A DNA stretch of 23,895 nt, from assembly GCA_026770575.1 (NCBI GenBank), contig MU657249.1:81363-105257 (forward strand), written 5' to 3'. The position numbers were made by a program, and so were the translations under genes. Shown one piece after another: positions 18,601 through 23,895 of the stretch (positions are counted from its first letter, which is position 1; each line of letters opens with the position of its first letter). Origin of the DNA: Pelagophyceae sp. CCMP2097 (Eukaryota > Sar > Pelagophyceae). A model generated the notes under the pieces. That model had not been told where the DNA came from. It saw only the letters and a list, made by a program, of their open reading frames with translations, and ran no database searches.

Positions 18601-19140
18601 CTTTTCGACTTGCAGGCAAGTGGGGCTCCCCCTCCTCGGAGGGGGACCACAAGGCACGAGCAAAGTTCGTCACCACAACCCCACTACCCACGATACTGCA
18701 TCGGGCTCGCAGTCACTCTGGCAACACAACCTGCGGCTGTCCACGAAGGCAGCCGCAGAGGACCCCCATTCCCGACGGAGTCCGTCTGGTCTGAGGAGTA
18801 AATCACCCCGTCCTTGACGGAGTCCGTCTGAAAGGCGAGGGATCCGTGCTTCCCGCGCACGGCCTACAACCGACCCCGAAGACAGTTGCAGAAGGCCCCC
18901 TTACCTGGCGGAATCCGCCCGGTCTCGGAAGGCTCCCCCTCAATGGAGGGGGGCCCACAAGGTTCAGAGATGCCTGTCCCCGTACCAACTACACTGTGTC
19001 GGGCTCGCAGTCCCTCCGGACCGCGAGCCTCACACATGGCCTGCACATGGCCTGCACCTGCCCCCCAAAGGCAGCCGCAGAAGCCCCATTCCCGGCGGAG
19101 TCCGCCTGGTCTCGGAGGTTCCTCGGAGGGGGGCCCATAG
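18601..19140. repeat. Degenerate tandem repeats with conserved dyads
   Basis: Blocks starting near 18624, 18930 and 19115 share GGCTCCCCCTC...GGAGGGGG, a CGGGCTCGCAGTC word, GGCAGCCGCAGA and CCCATTCCCG. A dyad occurs four times: GACGGAGTCCGTC at 18774 and 18816, GGCGGAATCCGCC at 18907, GGCGGAGTCCGCC at 19094. A further 9-bp stem lies at 18731-18739 with 18750-18758. Open frames across the region are low in complexity and I do not call a gene. Confidence 0.6.
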
Positions 19141-19668
19141 GGTGCAACACCGGACGGCCAAGATCCGTTACCTCGTCCCCATCCTCCCACGGCGGAAGGG
19201 GACCACCCATTTGCCACGCTCTCTCTCTTCCAGATGCGCCCGCAACGCTGATCACGACACTGCCTCGGGCGAGCGGTCCCTCTGGCAATAGCTACAACAA
19301 CACCCATCGTGTTCTGCCCCTTCCCATAGCGCGCCGGGGTGGCCACGACCGATTAACTGGTCCGCAGGGGAGTTCCCGACAAGCGGTGGAGAGGAGTCCT
19401 TGAGGCACGGCCTGGAACGCCACGAGTGCCGCTTCAATCACGACGGAGCGAGGTTTTAATTCGCTAAATGATTCTGCAAGGCAAGGCGACACCAAGGCTA
19501 TGCGGACCATTCGACGAAGACGAAGACGACGGGCCTCCGAGCCCGAGGCCGTCGACGCCGAGCTCCCCGGACGGCGCCTAAGTGGTGCTAATAAGGACCC
19601 CGACGTGGATCCTGGCTCAAGGTTGAGCGGCCCGGGAACGCCGGCTGGAACCCCGTCGTCTCACGGTA
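19141..19668. other. Spacer without recognisable genes
   Basis: Weak traces of the preceding repeat continue to about 19300 (CTGCCTCGGGCGAGCGGTCCC). The open frame 19500-19700 is rich in arginine and proline and has no family resemblance. Confidence 0.35.
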
Positions 19669-19728
19669 CCCTACGTGGGACCCTACGTAGGGCCCTATGA
19701 CCCTACGTAGGGTAGGCTGGACCCTACG
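19669..19728. repeat. Cluster of CCCTACGTAGGG palindromes
   Basis: Perfect 12-bp palindromes CCCTACGTAGGG lie at 19681-19692 and 19701-19712. A near copy CCCTACGTGGG at 19669-19679 precedes them and a half site CCCTACG at 19722-19728 follows. The spacing of about 10-20 bp fits a multi-site binding region upstream of the next reading frame. Confidence 0.7.
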
Positions 19729-19774
19729 ACCCTAACACCTACGCGACGACTCAGGTGCTGTCGTCGGCGAATAC

Positions 19775-20206
19775 ATGACAGATGCGACTGGACGATTTGA
19801 CCCGACGGACGATGCCAACATGCTCGTCGCGTCGCTGCAAGACGCGCCGCTAATTCTCGAGGGTGCCGCCATCGTCGGAAAAGGGCCTGCAAATTTGCTC
19901 GCCGTGGTCCGCAACGGTTTGCTCGGCACGTGGATGCAGGCTATTGACGCCGAGCGCCTCGACCTCGAATCGATATTCGACGACGGCCGCGCAGCGATCA
20001 AGCTCGTTCGCTGCGAAAACGTGCCAGGGGGCTCTCTCGTGCGGCGTTCGGACATGCTGTGCGACGTGAAGCGCGGCGGGAGACTTAAGTGCCGCTGGGT
20101 AAACGACGGCAGCCTGCGCGGCGAGACGCCAGCGCACGTACGTGAGACGACGACGCACTCAACGTGCACTCTACAATTGTACATCAAAGGCACGCTCGAC
20201 CGCTGA
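19775..20206 (+). CDS. Hypothetical 143-residue protein upstream of the retrotransposon
   Basis: I do not recognise a family. The frame is open from 19736, and ATG 19775 is the first start. The amino-acid pattern looks coding: MTDATGRFDPTDDANMLVAS, then a GAAIVGKGPANLLAVVRNGL stretch, a basic WVNDGSLRGETPAH segment and a TLQLYIKG end. Codon use is GC-rich like the gag frame downstream. It stops in TGA at 20204-20206, directly at the hairpin that precedes gag. It might be a host gene fragment, a 5' passenger frame of the element, or lie in the LTR/leader; the LTR boundary cannot be set with one end only. Confidence 0.4.
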   Translation: MTDATGRFDPTDDANMLVASLQDAPLILEGAAIVGKGPANLLAVVRNGLLGTWMQAIDAERLDLESIFDDGRAAIKLVRCENVPGGSLVRRSDMLCDVKRGGRLKCRWVNDGSLRGETPAHVRETTTHSTCTLQLYIKGTLDR

Positions 20207-20245
20207 GAGAGATATGGAAGATACGCCCCGACCCATATCTCTCTC
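20205..20245 (+). other. 13-bp perfect hairpin in the leader of the copia element
   Basis: GAGAGAGATATGG (20205-20217) pairs perfectly with CCATATCTCTCTC (20233-20245) around a 15-nt loop. It lies 94 bp before the gag start. No convincing tRNA primer-binding site was found near it. A role in packaging or dimerisation is possible but unproven. Confidence 0.7.
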
Positions 20246-20339
20246 TACCATAACTCAACTCCCGTTCCGAGTGTCCTTCTCTCATGGTAGCTCGAGATTG
20301 TTGAGGCGCACGATACGTGAAGAGGGAAGAACCAACGCG

Positions 20340-22046
20340 ATGGCGGGGTCCCAGGACGGGCCCGAAGATCCGCCCAGAAGCGAAGAAGATCCGCCCAGAA
20401 GCGAAGAAGACGGAAGTTCCGAGAGTTCAAGCTCGGGCACGGACGACGCCAACGTCGACGCTGCCGCCGAGGCGGTGAAGCAACTGCCGATTGAAGAAGC
20501 GGGCGCCGCGAAAGCGGGCCCGCCGCCCATCGCGGGCGCCGCGCAAGGGGGCCCGCCGGCCACCGCAGGCGCCGCTTCCGACGCCGAGGCGCTCGCCGCC
20601 CTACGCGCCGAGGCGCGCGGGGCGGCGCTCACCATCGCACGCGCCGAGGCGCGCGCCGACGCCGCCGAGGCGCGCGCCGACGAGATTGTTACGATGCGCG
20701 CCGACGCCGCCGCACACGCCGAAGCGAACATCCGCCGGCGGACGGCCTCGACGCGTCAACGCACCCGCCTACGCGACGAGGTACGCGCCGAGTTGAGCGC
20801 CGAGGTACGCGCCGAGGTACTCGCCATCGTTGCGGACGAGGCGCGCGCGCTCACCAGAGCGCAGACCGGGGCGCTCGTCGTCGGGCGCACCGAGGCGCTG
20901 TCAACCGTCGACGCGCGCGCCGGAGTGATCGCCATCGACATCGCCGTGCCGCCCGTCGACGCGCGCGCCAGGGTGGCCGCCGTCGACACCGTTGTGCTTC
21001 CTGAACCACCGCCCAAGTGGCACAAGATGGACCTCAAAGACTGCCAGCGTTTTCTTAACGGCGTCGACACCTTCGACCCGTGGAACACGAATTTCACGGC
21101 AGCGCTCCAGCGAAACGACATGTTCGAGATTGCCACGTGCAACGCCAAAGACTACTCGGAAGTCCCGCCCCACGTCAAACGGCTGCCCAAAGCGGCGACC
21201 GAGGCCCTGTGGAGCAGGTCGTGCAACGACCTGGGCGCGATACTCGTCATGCTCTGCGATGCCTCGGCGCAGCGCACGATGCGCATGGTGCAGCCCAACT
21301 TACAACACGGCACAACCATGTACGAGGCGCTGAAGGCAAAGTACGAGCCCGAAAACGCATCTTGCGGCGGCGTCATTCTGTCGCGCATCATGAACACGTT
21401 TTTGCAGGTCGGTGGCGACATCACGTCGCACATCGACCAAATTATCGACGACAACCACAAGCTCTCCAAGGCGGCTAGGACGCTCGCTTTTACCGACCCC
21501 CAATTACGTCAGGTCATCCTCGACATCCTCCCTATCTCGATAGAGACGACCGTCACTCTGTGTACGAATATGCCGGGCACGCAGACGCTCAGCGGCCTTT
21601 GCGACGAGCTCAAGCGGCTGCAACTGAGGCGCTCGGCGCAGCAGCAGCACGGCGCAAACGGCATGATCGTCGTGCAAGGACGAATACCGTCGCCGTCGCC
21701 GCCGCAGCAGCAGTGGCCATCGCAGTCCGTCCCGCCCAGCGGGCGAGACGGGCGAGGCGGGCGCGGCGGGCGCGGCGGGCGCAACGGGCGTTTCGGACGC
21801 GTCAACCTCGACACAAACGCTGCACAGTCGTTTAGAGGCCAATGCTTCGGCTGCGGCGAGTTCGGGCACAAACAAAACGACTGCCCGCGCGCATCGTCGT
21901 CATCGCAAAACTCGCAGTCGCGGCGGCAGCAGCAGCAGCCGCTGCAGCTGCAGTCGTCGCCGCAATCGCAGCCACAGCAGCAGATGCAGCAACCGACCTG
22001 GAAGCAACCTGGGGGGTTCGCAGCAGCGCAGCTGCATCCGCAGTAG
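20340..22046 (+). CDS. Gag polyprotein of a copia-type retrotransposon
   Basis: The capsid-type domain is of the UBN2/copia gag kind, visible from WHKMDLKDCQRFL through MYEALKAKYEPE and SHIDQIIDDNHKLSKAA. A single CCHC zinc knuckle, CFGCGEFGHKQNDC (21843-21884, CX2CX4HX4C), serves RNA binding, preceded by an RGG-like stretch GRGGRGGRGGRNGRFGR and followed by a glutamine-rich tail. The N-terminal third is an alanine/arginine/glutamate-rich probable coiled coil (AEARADE and EVRAELSAEVRAEV) encoded by repeated GCCGAGGCGCGC codons. ATG 20340 gives 568 residues; the frame is open upstream to 20142 with further ATGs, but that part lacks gag-like character. It ends in TAG, after which the same frame stays open into pol. 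Confidence 0.85.
   Translation: MAGSQDGPEDPPRSEEDPPRSEEDGSSESSSSGTDDANVDAAAEAVKQLPIEEAGAAKAGPPPIAGAAQGGPPATAGAASDAEALAALRAEARGAALTIARAEARADAAEARADEIVTMRADAAAHAEANIRRRTASTRQRTRLRDEVRAELSAEVRAEVLAIVADEARALTRAQTGALVVGRTEALSTVDARAGVIAIDIAVPPVDARARVAAVDTVVLPEPPPKWHKMDLKDCQRFLNGVDTFDPWNTNFTAALQRNDMFEIATCNAKDYSEVPPHVKRLPKAATEALWSRSCNDLGAILVMLCDASAQRTMRMVQPNLQHGTTMYEALKAKYEPENASCGGVILSRIMNTFLQVGGDITSHIDQIIDDNHKLSKAARTLAFTDPQLRQVILDILPISIETTVTLCTNMPGTQTLSGLCDELKRLQLRRSAQQQHGANGMIVVQGRIPSPSPPQQQWPSQSVPPSGRDGRGGRGGRGGRNGRFGRVNLDTNAAQSFRGQCFGCGEFGHKQNDCPRASSSSQNSQSRRQQQQPLQLQSSPQSQPQQQMQQPTWKQPGGFAAAQLHPQ
22044..22046 (+). other. In-frame TAG between gag and pol
   Basis: The context is CCG CAG TAG CGC TCG. 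Upstream and downstream are the same frame, and no other stop separates the gag zinc-knuckle region from the protease. It could be a readthrough stop setting the Gag:Pol ratio or a simple CAG to TAG mutation in a glutamine-rich tail. Confidence 0.8.
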
Positions 22047-23126
22047 CGCTCGTGGTCGCCGTCGAAGGGGTACAACCGGGAGGAAAACAGCGGCGGGCAC
22101 GGCGCCATGCCTCAACGGGAGCACATGGAATGGGAAAGCGCACGACTCGCCAACGGCGCTTTAACGCACGTTTTTGGCGGCGACAGCGCCGGACTCGAAA
22201 ACGGTGGTCAAGGGTTTCACGGTTACGTCTCGGCATTAAAGCCGTGCCCGCCGCCGTGGAGTTTCGACGGCGGGATCGCATTCCAAGTGGACCACGGTTC
22301 GGCAGTCGAAACGCCGTCTCACGACGAAGTCGACGACGAGACCGACGGACTTTATTCTTGGCCCCTGGAGAAAATTTACTCCAAGTCGTCGAGCCTACTA
22401 CATGGAAACGTCTCCTCCGAAGATCTTGATTTCGAGACGGCCGGCGGCGCGGCGGGCACGTCTCGCAACGCAGCTCCGATTGTGTCTATCTCAGGCGCGG
22501 ATTGCCCGACACAATTATCCGAGGAGACTGCATGCGTGCGGACGATGGCTGATAGTGGAGCAAGCGGTTATATTACGTCGCACGACGAAGACCTCAAAGA
22601 CATCAACTACAGCATTATGTCAACCCTCACCGGCGTTTTCGGCGCCGGAAAGACGCGCGATCGGGGAAAAACGGCCATCTCTTTCGTTGCCGACGACGGC
22701 AGCCTCGTCCCGTTCGAATCGCCCGAGGGCCTGCTCGTCGCCAATACGACAAGTGGCGGGGTGCGCCTCCTCGGCGAGGGCACGATCCGCCGCCAAGGCT
22801 TTATCCTCGACACCGCCGGCCAGCGCATTGTCGTCGATTGCGACCGCTATATTCCGACGTTTTTCGACGGCAACCACCACTGGATAAGGACGCTGGTCCA
22901 CAAGCCGGACGAGCGGCAATTTGCTGGCGTGGCTATCACAAACGCGCTGCAAAAGCTCTGGCACCGACGCTGTAACCACAGAGACGTCCGGCGCCTGCTG
23001 GCCGTGACAATCGGAGCCGGTGATTTTGGTAAAGTGCCGAAGATGGCGCCCGGGGAGCCTTTATGCTGGACTTGCGCCGACGCAAAGTCGCGGCGCAGAG
23101 ATCGCGGCGCTGAGATCGCGGCGCTG
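22047..23126 (+). CDS. Pol, N-terminal part: aspartic protease and GAG-pre-integrase domain
   Basis: The frame is the same as gag and needs no ATG if translated as a fusion; the first ATG is at 22107. The protease active site is ADSGASGYI, with the catalytic aspartate codon at 22551-22553. The GAG-pre-integrase zinc-binding region follows: LWHRRCNHRDVRRLL with CWTCADAKS (23067-23093), the H-H-C-C arrangement that precedes copia integrases. The frame stays open to 23357, but after the 14-bp duplication at 23099-23126 it no longer encodes integrase. Confidence 0.8.
23099..23126 (+). repeat. 14-bp tandem duplication that shifts the pol frame
   Basis: AGATCGCGGCGCTG occurs at 23099-23112 and again at 23113-23126, identical. 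Fourteen is not a multiple of three. The frame before the pair (pre-integrase) and the frame after it (integrase) differ by exactly the amount one copy adds. Confidence 0.92.
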
Positions 23127-23895
23127 CTCAGCCCACGTCCGCGCGCTCTACAGTCCCGTGGCACAATTTGCAAGTCGACGTCGCGCACCTCAGCGAGCCC
23201 ATTTTTAACGTCAAATACGTTTTGGGCGTCACTGACGAGTGTACTCGGCGGACGAAGCACTACTTCCCGTCGCGACTTTTTGGCGCCGCCGTTAAACTCA
23301 AAATCGAGGCGCTGCTCGACTACGTTGTGTCGCGGGGATTTAAAGTCAAGCGCATAAAGACCGACGGCGCCAAGTACCTTATAGAAGGTGAGGTCAACGA
23401 GTTTCTCCGCGCAAACGGCATCGTCCACGAGATGACCGCAGCGCACACGCACAATCAAATCGGCGTCGTCGAGAACAGCAACCTTACCACGTTCAACGAC
23501 GCGCGCGCCATCATGCTCGAGCGCGGCATGCCGCCGTTTTATCTACTCAAGGCAATCGAAATCGTTGACTACGTCAAAGACCGCATGCCGAATGCGAGCA
23601 ACCCGGGACACAAGACGCCGTACGAGCGTGAGACGGGCCGAAAACCGTCCGTCGGCCACCTCGTCGTCCCATTTTCGGTCGGATCGATGTACCTCGAGCC
23701 AAGCGAGAGACTGCGAAAGGACGTCGGCGCAAAGGGAGCGCAGTGCATCCACCTAGGCTACTGTGAAAACAGTAAGATGTACACCGTCATGCTTTACGAC
23801 GACAAGTCCATCTGGTACTCGGGCAACGTAGATTTCGACGAGTCGACTTACGACGCGCCGCTGGAATTTTGCAGCAACGTGCCTGGCGCATTCTT
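23127..23895 (+). pseudogene. Pol, integrase core, out of frame with the upstream part, continuing past the window
   Basis: The frame starting with WHNLQVDVAHLSEP (23159) carries a complete DDE triad. The aspartates are encoded at 23177-23179 and 23363-23365 (KTDGAKYL) and the glutamate at 23471-23473 (GVVENSN), giving a DX61DX35E spacing typical of retroviral-type integrases. The C-terminal part shows HLGYCENSKMYTVMLYDD and GNVDFDES, the end of the copia integrase region. There is no stop up to the window end. Apart from the upstream duplication this segment looks intact, so the element is young. Confidence 0.85.

Larger units (their letters stand above)
20340..23895 (+). mobile_element. Ty1/copia-type LTR retrotransposon, internal region, cut by the window end
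   Basis: The order gag, aspartic protease, GAG-pre-integrase, integrase with no reverse transcriptase before the integrase is the Ty1/copia order. Reverse transcriptase and RNase H should follow past 23895. The 5' LTR is not identifiable because its 3' partner is outside the window. One in-frame TAG and one 14-bp duplication interrupt the coding frame, so this copy is probably not fully autonomous unless the TAG is read through. Confidence 0.85.

Noticed and set aside
18846..19403. 185-residue plus-strand frame as a gene
   Set aside because: It runs through degenerate repeat units, is rich in Pro/Gly/Arg and shows no domain or start context.
23020..23208. Short plus frame over the pol frameshift
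   Set aside because: Third frame of the retrotransposon; neither the pre-integrase nor the integrase domain is read in it.
1..23895. CRISPR array
   Set aside because: No regularly spaced identical repeats with unique spacers; the tandem repeats here are imperfect and continuous.

Overview
The window reads as nuclear DNA of a GC-rich eukaryotic microalga. Genes on both strands are broken by short spliceosomal introns (45-107 nt, GTGCGT/GTAAGC donors, mostly TAG acceptors), there are no operons or ribosome binding sites, and mobile elements are of eukaryotic type. A CDC48-type ATPase with an ER signal peptide points to a plastid of red-algal secondary origin (pelagophyte, haptophyte or diatom-like). 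This taxonomic reading is an inference from gene content and style, not from a marker gene.

Layout. 1-1030: short degenerate repeats. 1031-1478 (+): last exon of an M17 leucyl aminopeptidase-like gene whose 5' part is absent. 2417-4805 (-): complete five-exon gene for the alpha subunit of mitochondrial processing peptidase, two of its introns being filled with one imperfect short repeat. 5250-8116 (-): complete four-exon CDC48/p97 gene with signal peptide and transit-like extension, a candidate for the symbiont-specific Cdc48 (SELMA translocon) of the periplastidal compartment. 8313-10574: repeat-rich spacer (AACCCG-word region; tandem units of about 210-315 bp carrying a tRNA T-arm-like box). 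10575-11729 (-): broken hAT-type transposase. 12679-13490 (-): weak two-exon hypothetical gene. 13621-14349 (+): methionine-R-sulfoxide reductase (MsrB). 14371-15699 (-): complete six-exon eIF2B alpha gene, convergent with MsrB and only 21 bp from it. 15800-18600: nested repeats, including a 1147-bp element with 52-53 bp terminal inverted repeats and a 7-bp target duplication inside a second repeat family. 18600-19740: degenerate repeats with covarying dyads and a cluster of CCCTACGTAGGG palindromes. 19775-20206: unassigned reading frame. 20340 to the end (+): Ty1/copia-type retrotransposon with gag, protease, GAG-pre-integrase and integrase, interrupted by one in-frame TAG between gag and pol and by a frame-shifting 14-bp duplication.

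The housekeeping genes serve separate compartments: mitochondrial presequence cleavage (MPP alpha), probable protein import into the plastid (CDC48), repair of oxidised methionine (MsrB) and translation initiation control (eIF2B alpha). The most interesting cross-link is an exact 22-bp motif lying upstream of both the CDC48 and MsrB start codons in the same orientation relative to each gene. All gene models were built by eye from splice signals, frame continuity and family resemblance; no search or RNA data was available.
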